Assembly (NCBI GenBank): GCA_030374765.1
Contig: JARGXX010000044.1
Span: 1-64,000, forward strand
Source: Agarophyton chilense
Taxonomy: Eukaryota > Rhodophyta > Florideophyceae > Gracilariales > Gracilariaceae
Length of the DNA: 64,000 nt
Direction of reading: 5' to 3'
Under the pieces are notes generated by a model that saw only the letters and a program-made list of their open reading frames with translations, was not told where the DNA came from and made no database searches. This document shows, in pieces, positions 28,340 to 41,040 of this stretch (positions are counted from its first letter, which is position 1; each line of letters begins with the position of its first letter). The translations under genes were made by a program, and so were the position numbers.

Positions 28340-31210
28340 TCACTCCGTCGCCTACCGCGCCGATCAGATACCCAGCTTCCCCTCACACAGTTACTCTCCG
28401 CCGCCAACGCCCAAGTCCGTCACGTTCCGGAGTTCATACTCAACTCACGCTCCCCCGAGGACCTTTTCAATCGCAACATGCGGCCCCCATTCCCAACACC
28501 ATACGGTCGTGCATCGCACACCGCCTTCATGGTTGCAGCAAACGTTTGGAGAAAGCTACGCTTTCTCATTGGTCGCCGTTTGCTTCACAATCACCCCTCT
28601 GTTTCACGACCCTCGCATGGCTCTTGTTCATCATTGCAAAGGCCTCGCTCTCATCTCCGTCCGGGTCCTGGTACCACCATTTTTAAACCTACCATTTTCT
28701 GCTCGCCTGCCTCACGCAGTCCGGTCTCATTGCAGCATACAATCCTGAGAACGCCGTATTTCGTATCACATGCGCCGTGTCGAGCGAGTTGCACCAATAC
28801 CAACGCACAGTTGTAACTCTCCTACCCCCCGCTATCCTCACTGGGTTATCGTTCTTTCAGGCTACTGAAGATGATATCGATGCCCATGGCAAGTCAATAG
28901 ATGAATTGTATGCACAACAACTCACCGCTGTCGATGACCGTATTGTAAGCGACGAACGTATCTTTCTTCATGCGCCACAGCTTACTGCCGTTGCCGCTTT
29001 ACCACTCTCGCTCCCCTTACCACGTCAGTCTTCATGCGCTGGAACATCAACTTCGTGGCAAAGCCTCCGCCCAGTACAACCATCCGTCGCTGCACCGTTC
29101 AAACGCAACAAGGACCCGTCTGTGCCCGTACGATCTCCGGCCCAGCCCACTACCCACGCAGCACCATCAACGCCTAAAGCCTCATCACAGCCTTCCACAC
29201 CTCTCAATCGCAAACGTCGTATGGACGGCGAAAACCAGTCTGCAGCACCTACCCCACGCCCCCGAAATCTTCGGAAGGCTTCCGACTTTGCCGTCACCCC
29301 ATCATAAGCCCGCCCGCCCACGCCGCGTCGCACGCGCACTCAATCTGCCATGCATTCGTCACTGTCATTCCAGGATCGCTTCTCACGCTATCTGTCCACT
29401 CACCCTGATGCATTGGAGGCACTGGCCACAGTAGCTGTCGTTACGCCGCACTGTACGACTATCGTGCCTCCTATACCTCCATCATCAAACATTGCTCTCA
29501 CTCCCGGCACTGACAACAATCGATCTGCAACATGGATCAGTGAGCTGAAGCAGAAACGACCAGAAACTCGAAGCGAAACGTGTCTCACATGCCCGCCAGA
29601 AAGTGTGGCTATATCGCACGATCTGAGAAGGGTCACTGGGGGTGGTCGCCCATTATACGCTATCATTGATGTTGGCAGACGGTATTCTGATGCCTTGTGA
29701 CGTGATTACGGATCTGAATAATTCCCGGTACAAACGTGAAGCTCTGGCTATCTGTTTCTCAACCATCGAAGGTATTCTCGAGAAGGAACGTCGTCGGTTA
29801 CGCGAACAGCCTGAAAAGTTTAATAGCAATGTACTTCACAACTACATCCTACACAAAAGCTTTCTCACTTTCGCGTGGGATACCGCTGTCTATGCCTAGG
29901 GTAGAAGGGATCTTCACGTTTTCACAGTTGCCTATCGTGCGTTCAATGTATCACCCTTTGAGCTTACGAGGCGCTGTAAACATTCTATACCCTTGTACCA
30001 CAGATGCCACATCGCTTGGTTAATCATTCGAATAGCTGTGACGCTCGTATTCTAGAATGGATGGCATGGAGACATGACTCGCCTCTGGTACGAGTTCTTC
30101 AAGCATGTAGTCGAGATTTCCTTTGTACGCAAGATGAGCAGAAACCGTTCTAACCAAAAGAGAAATTTGTCGGAGCGAGTGTTGGTGAACACACAGATGT
30201 CCGACCAGTCACTAGAACATAATGAACAGCCAGAAAGTGTAGAACAATCCCCGATTACGCCGCAAAAGCAGAAGATCGAAGAAGGACAACGTATAGAAAC
30301 AAAGGCGATGATCACACTAAGGTTGAAAGAAATGGGGCGTCCGGAACGACTGTACGGAGATGTTGAAGCCAGAGCAAGAGTTCTAGACTTCTTTTTTGAA
30401 AAATTGTTTGCCCTGGCAAGCACTAGAATAGGGGATTTGTTAGGAAGACTTGGCCCCACCAACCTTCGTTCGGCAGTGTGGAAAAGCGTGCAGTATGCTC
30501 TGTGGTGCAGATGGAATTTGACAGTCAACAGACATATTGACTTGATCATCCTGTTTGTGGTAGATGGCGTGGCCAAGATCCAACATATCCAACTGCAGTT
30601 CCGCCATATCGTGTGGCACTACAATCAATTGGAGCACACAAGTGATTCCACATTTCTGAGCAATTCTCCACCAGTGTCCCGTAACATTTTTCTCGGAGAT
30701 TTCGGGCATTTGTTGGCGGAAGATGCTGCCGATGATAGTGGGCCACGACCGGAATCGACGGCTGAAGAGACAGGCGATATCATTCGCTTCTATAACGAAG
30801 TGTTTGTGCCTTACATGAGCAACTTCATCGTACTGACGGGCGAAGATAATGGAGGCCGAGATGCAAAGAGATTAGCGGAAGCATTGCGAGCGAGTAAGGC
30901 AGACGACCAAGCTTCAGAAGGTTTGAATGACCTTTCCAGACGGGCAAGCCGCCGTCAGGGAAGGGAACAAAAGAAAATGTTTGGGGATATTGATCGTAAA
31001 TTATTGCAGAGTGCTATGGGCATCATGAAGACACAAAGATCTCCAAAACAAATCGGATCGATTTTTGTTTCTCCCATGTCACCGTCCACGAGGAATATGG
31101 CTCTGAGTTGACAGCACAGCGTGCGGAGAAGTCAAGGCAACGATCTGGGTTCAATGACACCGGGTACTCGGTCACCATTCGCCTTTGGGGAAAGTCCTAT
31201 CGGAAATGTT
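28340..31210 (+). pseudogene. RBR: retinoblastoma-related protein, decayed gene
   Basis: Fragments follow the order of an RB/RBR protein. The N domain has LPLTQLLSAANAQV (about 28376, frame 2), FSLVAVCFTITPLF (28550, frame 3) and TTLAWLLFIIAK (28606, frame 1). Then come a proline/serine-rich linker and the start of pocket A (LTPGTDNNRSATWISEL, about 29490). Pocket A continues as AICFSTIEGILEKERRRL, AFNVSPFEL and CDARILEWMAW (29730-30070). Pocket B is open from 30365 to 30854 (LDFFFEKLFALAS, VNRHIDLIILFVVDGVAKI, IIRFYNEVFVPYM). The C-region has GSIFVSPMSP and SPFAFGESPIGN (31050-31207). In-frame stops at 28684, 29305, 29897, about 29978 and 31109, plus frame changes inside conserved helices, argue for a pseudogene. 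Some breaks could be introns. RB normally binds E2F and LxCxE proteins and restrains S-phase entry. Confidence 0.8.
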
Positions 31211-32719
31211 GCAGTGAGTCACAGAAGCCGGGAGAGAAGACAGTATCGACCACTGAGTTTCGACGGGCCGGTTGCCGACGCAAGATGTACCGCAGTGCGG
31301 CGGGAGGTGCAAGAAGTCATCGGAAGATCAAGTTGAGTTGTGAGCAGTACAGAGACCGATTCAGGAGATGCGGAAGATGGTAATGTGTCGCAAGGTGCCG
31401 ATGGGGACGACATGGAGGTCTGAAGGTGAGTTTGGTGCAGTAGATAGTTGTAGCGCTCCGTAGAAATGTACATATCCGATTACAACCGAGGGCAGTTCTG
31501 AGATTCACAAGATGGTAAAGCTCAAGCGAGCATCTCATAGCCGAAGCATCCCCTCGGCTTGTAAAATGGGCTATTGGTCTCTGGGTGCTTTCATGGGTAT
31601 TTCGTCCGAAAGACGATACGAAGGCAAAAGCTCAAACATTTCCTTGGCTGAAGAATCTGACACTGGAGCTGAAGCTGCTGTTAAAGCTGCGACTGAGATA
31701 GTTGTTTGAGTCGCGCTTGGGAACACTGCAAAAACCCGCTGAAGCTATTTGCTCGAGGTGCTGTTGAAGCTACGGCTGAAGCTGTGAGTGAAGTTGAGAC
31801 TGAAGCTACGACTGAAGATGTGTGAGTCGCACCATACGAGGATGTGAACAGAGTCCGGGATTAAGTACGGGAGCGTCGCGATTCTCGGGCTCATTAAGTG
31901 GAGGCGCCGGCGACCGCCTGACCGTTCCTACTACGGCGGGCAGCCAATGAAAAGACGTCAGTGGCTCCTTTCTCATTGGCTGCACAAACAGTGCTGGATC
32001 TGTTCGCAGTTGGAAGCAGCGGCCAGCTTTCTCTATTATTTTTACTGAGAGTTCTCGTGCCGAAGCGAGTTATGAGACGATGGCACGGCTGAGCCAAAGC
32101 CAGTGGAACGGCTGAGAAAAAGCACGCAATACTAGTGGCTGCTTCCGGCTCAGGCCGCCTCTCTTCCCATGTGCGGGCAGCCCTAGCTCTGGTTAGACTG
32201 AACGTCTCATCTGATATACAGTTTGCCCAAATTGGCAGGCTCCTTTAAATATTCATAACGAAACAACTACTGATAACTGGAAGGAAGCACTGTAAATATT
32301 TCGAAATATCTGCGATGACAAAGAAATACCACGTTCTTTGACTGTAGTGTTAAAACTGTTTTGGAAAGGGGAAACGTAGCCAAACAGATCTCGACCACAA
32401 CTTAAAATCTTACAAAGAGTTTGAAAAAAACTTAACGTACGCACTTGTATGAGTTCTCGAAGATGATTACGAAGATAAATAAGCTTCTTCTTTTATTTGG
32501 TAGCACTCTCAATACTTTGTTTTTCAAAGAAAAGTGTTGATTGAAGAAGTAAAGTTAGTCAAATGCACGATTGGTGTAGAAATCTTATTAAGGGAAAAAG
32601 CAGACTGAGCACTAAAGAAGAATGTGTACTGTCATCGACAATGATAGGAATTGTTACAATGAACGGATTATATTCATAAAAACTGTGATAACCGACTAAC
32701 GTGAATGCTTCTATTAGAA
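31211..32719. other. no gene; degenerate GAAGCT-type repeat
   Basis: From about 31660 to 31825 the plus strand repeats short motifs around GCTGAAGCT/ACGACTGAAG, giving Ala/Glu/Val/Thr-rich frames broken by stops. The rest has no ORF or repeat I can assign. Confidence 0.5.
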
Positions 32720-33031
32720 TGGTAGGTTGATGAAACTGACCTTCTCTTGATGCAACCGCCCCATCTTTTCGTATTTGTATTCTTCATGGCTGTACCGTGA
32801 CTCGTTGATATTATTTCGTGGCAACAGTTTTTGTAATGTATTGCGCACGCTTATATGTTGTAATTGTGTGTCCTTACAAATCACCATGTTTGTAGTTGGT
32901 AAACCAGAGGGAAGAGGTAGAGACCTCTCTCTCAATGCGGAATTTGTTTTACACTGACAGAACGCACTTGAATTTGTCGTTCTCAGTCGACTAGCTCGAC
33001 CAAGCACGAAGGCGCAGTCTAATTATTTTTA
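32720..33031 (+). repeat. 5' LTR of decayed copia
   Basis: Its first ~150 bp match 37545-37697 at roughly 75-80% by eye. The left edge is placed at TG. ATTAGAA precedes it in both LTR copies, so the edge could lie a few bases earlier. The right edge is set by the primer-binding site. Confidence 0.65.
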
Positions 33032-33045
33032 GTGATGGGCCCAGC
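33032..33045 (+). promoter_or_regulatory. primer-binding site, initiator-tRNA half type
   Basis: GTGATGGGCCCAGC is one base from the tandem element's GTTATGGGCCCAG and again contains the gag ATG, which now meets a stop five codons on. Confidence 0.75.
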
Positions 33046-34334
33046 ATTCTAAGCCAACTTTTCGTCTAGGACCAAGTTCTCCTGGGATGTGAGATCCCCT
33101 CCATGGACTGATGGGAGGGGTGACCAGGAAGAATATCAAGATGCAGTCAAGCTCTGGCAGACGTTTCACAAAACTCTCCCAGACTCTAATAGCAGCAAGA
33201 TGCCGACAGCAATGCAGGCTGTTTGTATCAAATCTCAATTTTATGGCCGTGCAAAAGATCTTCGCACTGGAATGTCACAGACTGAGCTGATTGAAGATTG
33301 GGAAGTAGACTTCTTCGTGGGCAATATATATCAGAAGGATGCCCTCTCTATAGTAAGTGAAGCTTCCCGCGCTCAATATGCTATGGAATACTCGCCGTTG
33401 CAGCACCGAGACCATGAAGAACTTCGAGTCTCGATTCTCGACACAAGTTCCAAAGTTCAACTCCATATCTTCTACTACCAGGCTACCCGAGTGCATTACT
33501 GCTTTAATGCTACTATCTAATTCCGCCATTGATGACTCCAAACGGGTTTCCGTTATGGCAGCAGGCGAATCATCTGATGAGAACCTCATTTTGCAGTCGT
33601 CGAATGAAGAGTTTATCAACTCTATCACGGATCAATCAGTAGCCTCGGTCATTAAGCACTGCGATAAGACCTCCCCAAACAGCGAAATTGGATCGCTTGT
33701 TGCCAGCTCTGCTGGAACAAGCCATACTCGAGAACATCCTCGCAGTCACAGAAGCCGTTACAAGGGACAATCTTCCATTTTAAAGTATCCCTGTGATGAA
33801 TGCAGAAAATATGGACACTGGAGGAGCAACCACAATCCCGACGGCTCATTCCCATCGCATATGAAGTCATTTGATGCCCCATCTGGGTCAAAAGAAAACG
33901 GTCGTCACTCTAATTACACTGGAAACACACCTTACCATGATCAGCACAGCAGAGACAAGTCTAAGAGGAAGACTGTCTCATTTAATATGGCAACTCTGAC
34001 TAGCTCATCCGCCAGTACCGATACATCTCTGGTCGAACTCGGACCACTGCTTGGCGACGAAGCATCGTTCTCCGCAATTGGATCAATAGAACTGAACTTA
34101 CTAGCCGATCACATCGGATTGCCAGCTAACCCGAAGCTAGATGCCATACCCCTGGCACTCAACGGACACACGCACTGGCAGTACGGAACTGGCCGGCACA
34201 CCAGTTCAGCACGTCACATACTAGGATCAATTGCCCTCACTGCGACATCTGACCACGGTAATTCAGTTCGGATCAAGCACCTTGTTCTAGACGGATCACC
34301 CCAGTGGGTCATTAGAAGAAACGTGACTCGATAA
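33035..34334 (+). pseudogene. copia gag-protease remnant
   Basis: Frames 33089-33355 and 33357-34334 are one gag split by a shift near 33355-33400. Visible are SPPWTDGRGDQEEY, YGRAKDL, the knuckle CDECRKYGHWRSNH (about 33790) and, where the tandem element has LLDDGAP, LLGDEAS. The protease active-site DG-A is therefore lost. The frame ends at a TAA where the relative has Lys (NVTR-stop versus NVTRK). Confidence 0.85.
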
Positions 34335-34413
34335 GCTAATACCGAGCACATAGGCAGAAATGCACTTATGTTCGTCTCTCACGGACACCGAGACCACCTT
34401 TCCATAATCAATA

Positions 34414-35603
34414 ATGGCTTCCTTAGCTACTCGGCATTGGGAATCTTTACATCTCACTGCAATGACGGCTCTACTCTTTCGAGCCTCTGCAGTAACTCTT
34501 GACACCACACCATGGTGTGATGTAAAGAAGATTATAGACAAGGCCTACAAACACGTATGTGGCCATGCAAGCTATAGTGACTACAAGCTCTTGCTAGAGA
34601 GGAATGGAATCTGGATTGAGACCGTAAAGTCGTAGCTCACGGAAATGATCAATCGCTGCACTGCTTGTCGCTCCGCAGCGGTGCCGCAGCCCAGTCTCAA
34701 GGTCTCCATTAGTTCCCTTTCTAAGAACTTCAACGAGGTTTTATGTGTCGATCTTTTTTTTTTTAATGAGATGCTGCAAATGCACTTGATGGATCTAATT
34801 ACAAGATGTTCAAGTGCTCTTGTAGTAACTTCAACAAGTCTTGCAGAGGCTATTTTTGCCTTTGAAGCCTCCTGGTTATCCCAGTTCTGGTACCCTGACT
34901 CTATTCGTGCAGACAAAGCCTTCCAAGTCGGATCGTTCAAGCGCTACGCCAAGAAGCTTGGAATACCGATTCATCGAGTGCCTCCTGGCAGGCACTCGAA
35001 AAATGCGATAGTGTCTAAGCATAACATCTTTCGCAGCATCTTTATTAACCTAAAAGAGGATGCTGGTTCCGAGTTTGACCCCAAAGTAGCTGCATACAAG
35101 CCTCTGTGTATTTCTAACGATCTTTACGGTAACAACACCTTGTCTGCATTTGAACTAGCGAAAGGCTTCTCAAATCCTATTGCCGCCGAGCCTAACAAAA
35201 CTGCTATACCTGACGATGTTCGCATTGCTCGTGACCAGCTACAAAAACGCCGCAAACTAGCGCTAATTCTTCGCTCAAATTCTGTGACTGAACCACCAAT
35301 CGCAGTTGGTGACTTGTTGACGTCAACCAAAAGAAAGACTATGAAAAGAGAGGAAAGTGGACGGATCCCAAACCGATCCTCTTATTCAACAGAGCTGCTC
35401 GCTCAGTGAGCGTTCCAGGACGCAAGGGTCGGGAAATTATTGCCGCCTTTGAAGATACCTGGCCAGCACTTTCTAAAGAGAGCTTCGCCCAACTAGTACA
35501 GGAAGGAATGGGCTCGATAGATGAACTCTCTATTGAACAGCGTAGTTCTGCAGGCACGTTGCCTGTAACGACTGCCGAAGCAAGTCCGGACTATAGTACC
35601 AAG
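34414..35603 (+). pseudogene. copia integrase remnant
   Basis: HVCGH (about 34553) and CTAC (34660) flank an in-frame UAG at 34633, close to where the tandem element has its own UAG. The first Asp (CVDLFF) and second (RADKAF) are present. The Glu position reads IVSKH where the relative has VIESKH, so the catalytic Glu is lost. After ISNDLYG a shift near 35320 moves the C-terminal region (RGKWTDPKPILLF, SVPGRKGRE) to another frame. Confidence 0.85.
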
Positions 35604-35699
35604 TAGATGTTTTGACTCTCAGGCTACATCGTATCATGAGAATGCAGCTGCTGATGATGTACTATCGACGGACTGTCCGTATGATAAACCGACAGTTGG

Positions 35700-37500
35700 A
35701 CACATTTTTTCAGTGCTCTGGCCCATGGCTGCGCATTTTTATCCAGGAACTGTGCATTCAGCAGACGAAGATGGTCGTCTAAACACCTATTATGAGGACG
35801 GCGACAAAGAACTCCGAGATATGATAAAGGAAGTTTGGAACTACAACAATGCACTTACAGCTAGCTCTAGCTCTAGTTCAACACTGCCTGATTTACAAGT
35901 CACTAGCACTGAGAAAGCTGTTCAGTCGTCAATGGTAAAGCATTTCGGGAATAAGCCATTCCTCAAGCATCACGCACAAGGGTTCCACCAATACCCTCTA
36001 GTCAATTCATACAAGTTAGAAGAGGAAACCTTCATCAAGACTGTGCGCCCTGTCACACACGACGAAGTTCCTCCGAACTCAAATATAATCAATAGTCACA
36101 CACTTTACAAAATCAAGACTAATGACGATGGCTCTTTGAAGCTAAAAGCACGAATAGCACCTCATGGTAGCGAAGATGACTTAAGGATCGTCCTAAGCAA
36201 AGACTGTATAACGTGTCCACCTACAGGTCTTTGGATTCTCGAGTCCATAGCATCTTTATTCCGATGGAACATTTGCAGGGCTGATGTAAACTCTGCATTT
36301 TTGCAGACCGGTGAGGCGCAGAGAAATGTCTATGTGCGCCCTCCCAAAGAAAGCCGAATGAAATCTACTAATCTATGGTTGTTGTTGACAGCTGCATACG
36401 GGCTTTCAAATGCCAATGATAAATGGTAGAACCAGTCCGACAATATTATGTTTGAAATTGGACTCACTCAGTCAGCTCACGTGCCCCAGCTCTTCTTTCA
36501 AAAAGAAAACGGAAGGTTGGGACTAATTGTCGCAAAAATTGTAGATGACTTGAACGTTGCAGGTGATGCCAACGGTGTGAAACGTGGTATGATGGAATTT
36601 GACAAACGATTCAAGTTTGGTGATGTGATGCATGGACCAGGAAAGCTACGTTTCTTTGAGATTAACACTATTCAAAATGGTGACCTTACCATTGAGACTG
36701 ACGCCGACGACAAAATGGAAGCTGTTACTGAGTATCCCTTCTCCAGACAACGTCGCAAGCATTCTGACGAACCACTCAACCAGATTGAGAAGTCATTATT
36801 TGCCTCAACCAACAGTTCCCTTGGATGGATCGGAACTGCTGCATCGCCTTTTTGCTCATTCTATGCGAGCTATCTACAGCAAAAAGCACCCGATCTTAAG
36901 GTCTGCCATTTTGTTCAACCAGTTAATATTTTTTGCAAAGCTTAAAAAGCTTGGAAAAACAATCGCACACCCTAGGCCGACAGATAACAAACAGCATGAG
37001 ATCAGCGTCTTAGTATTTGTTGATGCATCACGTACTGATGCTTGTGGTCAACTTGGAGTTCTAACTGGTCTACTTGTAGGTGAAATGAAAAGCAGTTCTA
37101 TTGATTATACCATCTCGTGGCTCTTTCACAAGGCAGAGCGCCCAGTTAAAAGCGTTCCAGCAGCCGAGATTTTTGCCGCTTCTGAAGGCATTGATGAAGG
37201 CAGGACTATCTCTAAGGCATACCCGGAGCTGTTAGATATGGATGTCAAACTGAGAATTGCAGTTGAATCCAAAGATTCAATCACATCACTCTTGACGTAG
37301 AAAAACTCTATCGCCAAGTCTATTCGCGGAGAAGTTAGCTGCACCCAATATAAATTTTAGACTGGTGCAGTGGACAAAATATCTTGGGTTCCTGGCAACT
37401 CCAACCTTGCAGATCTACTCACCAAGAAGACAGACGCTCTCCAGCTTACGCTATATACTGACAAACTCAACTTCAACTCTCAGGATATTTCCGAAACTAA
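35700..37500 (+). pseudogene. copia Tudor-like domain, RT and RNase H remnant
   Basis: It opens with the Tudor-like segment (VLWPMAAHFYPGTV, YYEDGDKELRDM, about 35710-35850). RT follows with ADVNSAFLQTGEAQ, a UAG at 36427 in the AAYGL..KW region where the relative has Gln, and KIVDDLNVAG. A frameshift near 36900 leads to RNase H: VFVDAS, AAEIFAASE, then VESKD where the relative has VLDSKD. Another stop sits at 37298. ISWVPGNSNLADLLTK ends it. Confidence 0.85.
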
Positions 37501-37544
37501 AAGATCCGAGAAACATTTTGGTTGAAGGCGGAAGAGTATTAGAA

Positions 37545-37697
37545 TGTTCTTGTTGATGCAATTCATCTTCTCTTGTTGCAAATGCCCAATGTTTTTGTAT
37601 TTGTATTCTTAGTGGCTGTACCATGAATCGTTGACATTATGCCGTGGCAAACGTTTTTGAAATGTATTTCTCACGCTTACATGTTGTATTTGTGTGA
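37545..37697 (+). repeat. 3' LTR of decayed copia, truncated
   Basis: Matches the first half of the 5' LTR, then stops at GTGTG. The next 66 bp are unrelated and lead into the gypsy insertion. Confidence 0.65.
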
Positions 37698-37758
37698 TAG
37701 TGAAGCTTCACCTGATGCCAACCAAAGAAGAACCCCAGGGATTGACGCAAACGACCAT

Positions 37759-37763
37759 CGGGC
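37759..37763. repeat. target-site duplication CGGGC, left
   Basis: Identical to 47981-47985 on the far side of the gypsy element. Confidence 0.85.
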
Positions 37764-38345
37764 TGTCGTATAGTGGCAGAAGGTTTGACCTTTGAGATTG
37801 TCGATATACTACACTGACCTTGTCGGTGATGGATGCGAGGGATCATCAGCCACGCAGCTCCGGGCGAGTTATCATCTAGGTGTTGTCAGCCACGTGTAGT
37901 GTTGACATGTACCTTCTGGTTGAGTGATTGTGAGTAATTCAGTAGTGGAGTGGCCATCTGGCACTGTAGCCAGTGCTGGCCAGGTCTCTGACACTAGGTC
38001 AAAGACCGTGCCTTGCTGGCATCTTCCGGGTGATCTGGAGGGTGCAGTCCACTGCATATAAGGAACTGCACCTCCTCCACCCTAGTCTGATAAACACAGG
38101 CACTACTTGGGTCACGAGTATACCTTTTGGTTCATTGTTTCTCAAGTACCATATAGGTTTTACCGCGCGTAGACGCCTACCATCGTTCACCTAAACGGTG
38201 TAGGCTAGTTGCCCCGCCGTTTGCCCCTGCGGGTTTTCACGGTGCCCTGTTACCATCAATCTTTATCATGTCTACCTTCTGACGTTGAGCGTCAGCACGC
38301 TCCTGAGACAAGACAGTAGCAGACCCCAGAGGTGATTGTACGACA
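37764..38345 (+). repeat. gypsy 5' LTR
   Basis: Begins TGTCGTATAG and ends GTACGACA. CATATAAGG near 38056 is a likely TATA element. Confidence 0.93.
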
Positions 38346-38364
38346 TTTTGGTCTCCCGATTTAG
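38346..38364 (+). promoter_or_regulatory. gypsy primer-binding site
   Basis: TTTTGGTCTCCCGATTTAG directly follows the LTR. The TGG start is the usual complement of a tRNA CCA end. I cannot name the tRNA. Confidence 0.6.
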
Positions 38365-38589
38365 AAAGTTTTTTTAGGTTTCGTCGTATCTTCATGGTTC
38401 AAACGAGATTCCGAGAAGGATTGGACGCTTGTACACCTATTTGGTTTCAGGAAATCCAGCAAAGCAATACAGGATACCACTATTGGTCAAAAATGGAACA
38501 ACCTAAACGGAATACGCGTGGTGCGAGCGCCCCGCCAAGCCATTAAGCTATTAAAGAAGTCCCATCGGCTCACCAGATTCTAGAGAACC

Positions 38590-41040
38590 CCGAGGAGCTG
38601 CTCCGGCACACTCGGGACAAAACCGTAAAGGTACATGGTCCGCCGCCTATGGCAACGGAACCTCAAAGGGAATTACCAATTGAGGTTGCAGCCGAGGAGC
38701 TATGGCCTTAGCTCGAAGAGCAAGCGAAAGCGCTCGTCACCCTCGCGGTCGAGGATGCATTAACCTTAAAGGAGAAGTCGGATACCCGGATGGTTCCGAC
38801 CTCAATGGACGCCGATGCATTTACCCGTATTGTGGTTGACCGAGCAGCTCAAGAGCTATCGGATAGGATACCTGAAATGGTGAAACAGTATCTCTTTACA
38901 GATGCTAGGGAGCATGTTTACCGCGCGGTGCAAGACCATTGGGTTTCCGAGGGATTCGCAGAATCCCGACCTACACAAGTGAATATTGCAAAGCGCATAC
39001 AACAAGGGTTCTAAATGGGTCCTTACACCCATTCAAAACACTTACCGACTGAAAGTGGGTACCTACAAGGTTCGAAGCAGAGTCAAGAGGTCCCGGGGAA
39101 TGTAGATCCTCAAGACATTTATCTGCCACCAATTACTGGTTTCGTTCTAAAGATACCCACGGAGGTGATCCCTGTGGAGCAAAACCCGGCGACGGGAAGT
39201 GCTCTCAAGGTGTTCGAAGCCTTGTTCCCTGGGGGAGGTAGACTCAGAGACAGAGCCCTCCGTTCCACCCGTAGTGTGGGGTGTAACTCCCACGGGAGAT
39301 TCCGGCAGTACCGACGGAGGTAAGAGGTAAAAACCGTTGGATTGGGAATGGGTATGGGTATCCCAAAGAATGGGGGAAAATCCGGCGAAGAGGAAAAACG
39401 GGGCGAGGGTCGGGCACTAACAGGCACCGGACCCGAGAACCAGAAAAGGGGCGAAACAACAAAAGAAACCCAATACAGGGGCGAAAACCTGTCCTCGAAA
39501 GGAAACACAAAAAGCACGCAACAAGTAAGCAGAACCCCCACGGGGTATCGTGCACGCAGGTCGTCTGAGCGGTCCCAAGGGGGTGGTTGCACGGAACCCA
39601 AACGTGGGCACTCTCCAAGTGGAGTCGTGTCCCTACGCAGGCGTTGCTAACCAGAGCCCGTTCCGGGTTGTAAGGCCGAAACGATGGCGACGAAGAACCT
39701 CTAAAGGTATCGAAGACCAACCTTGGTTGTCATTTACTCTGAGCTCGGACTGTCAGATCTCGCCTCCCTAAGTAGGGCCCACTAACTAAACTCTACAGTA
39801 GTGCACACCTGCTCAGGGCCATACACGTGGAGATCCCACTGCCAGGGCCCAAAAATCCGAAATTCGGTGCCAGAATTAAGCCACGTGTATCACGGGGCCA
39901 ATCCAACCATGGGCCATCCGAATTTTCCCTTATAGGCGAAATATAACCAGAAAACAGTGCCACCTCAGCACACCATAGAGGGGATCATAATCATAACCCT
40001 CGGAGGGTTCAATCCTCATTCTATGAGTTGCATCTTCAAGTATCCCCTGACTGGGCGTTGCTCTACAATCCCAAGGAAGATTCGTCTGACTCGTTGGATG
40101 AGCGACGAAGAAACCGAAAGGGTAAGAAGCGGAGGACGAAGACGGGAAAGAATCGAGGGGATGATTCAGACCCGGACTCGTCGGACTCCAGTTCCGATAC
40201 GAGTTCATCGTCGGATGATGACCGTCAAGGTAAGAAGAAGAAAAAACCGAACAGGTCGACGAAGAAGTAGTCGAAAAAGAACCAAAAAGGTAAGAAGCGA
40301 TACAATGAGTCGTCCGACTCTGAGTCGGGCACCGAAATAGACCTGGAGGTGCACCAACCCTTGAACGATATGTTCACCAAAGCGGTTGACTACAGGAACT
40401 ATCGGTTGATCAACAAGTCGTCTGAATACACCCAAGAGGTTGCTCAGAAGATTACTAAGCACCACAAGAAGCTCAGCTTCCAAATGGGTGACACAACCTT
40501 CACAGGTACGGATCCTATTGCGGTGATTGAGTTTTTACAGAAGTTCAAGCTTGCATATGACCAAAATGGTTTTTCCGAGGGCGCTGCTATGTGGCTATTT
40601 CAGTTTTACCTGAAATGACAAGCATACTACTTGCTGCAGGGTAGGCTCCGCGGCAATACCTTAGCGATGGATGAGGATGGCACAGAGATGTTGGAGTCAT
40701 ACCCAGAGGTGGTCAATTTCTTTTTGGAAACATACGCCACCGATGAGGTTATCCAAGAGGCTTATTCGGAAGTCCTCGCCTACCATCAAAGGTCTGGGAA
40801 AACCGAATCGAAGTTTTCGTTCGCGCTGTGGAATCTGGCAACCCGCTGTGGTAATGTGTTCACTACCTCTAGGTTAAAGTCGCTATTCGCTGACAATGTC
40901 GACAAAGCGATCCGTTCCCAGTACGCAACTACCTGGCCATTAACCGAAAGGTAGAATACAATGGGCTGGTTCGATACTCCCAGGGCCTTGGAGATACCCT
41001 TCGGCTGGGAAAGAGACCAGCCATGCCTCAAACCTCGAAG
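38590..41040 (+). pseudogene. gypsy gag remnant
   Basis: The N-terminal part is helical (EEQAKALVTLAVEDALTL, RAAQELSDRIPEMVKQYL, about 38715-38895). An acidic/basic low-complexity linker of Ser/Asp and Lys (40080-40300) follows. Then comes a gypsy-type gag core (FTGTDPIAVIEFLQKFKLAY, about 40500; YATDEVIQEAYSEVLAYHQRSG). Stops fall at 39012, 40268, 40616 and 40952. The stretch 39330-39700 is purine-rich with no recognisable coding. Confidence 0.75.

Larger units (their letters stand above)
32720..37697 (+). mobile_element. decayed Ty1/copia, relative of the tandem element
   Basis: Same domain order and clear protein similarity to the 4-14 kb element: gag FSW..PWTDG, CCHH knuckle, Tudor-like domain, ISNDLYG linker, KIVDD RT. 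It has both LTRs and a primer-binding site. At least four frameshifts and several stops break it, and two catalytic motifs are lost. The 3' LTR is cut short. Confidence 0.88.

Noticed and set aside
28055..28816. 253-codon proline-rich ORF as a separate gene
   Set aside because: Part of it carries an RB N-domain motif and the neighbouring RB motifs are in the other two frames, so it is a piece of the broken RB gene and not an independent protein.
31660..31825. CRISPR-like or satellite array
   Set aside because: The GAAGCT repeats are short, irregular and without spacers; simple degenerate coding-type repeat only.
39119..39720. Minus-strand hydrophobic ORFs (160 and 158 codons)
   Set aside because: They overlap each other in two frames over a purine-rich stretch of the gypsy gag region; composition explains the openness.
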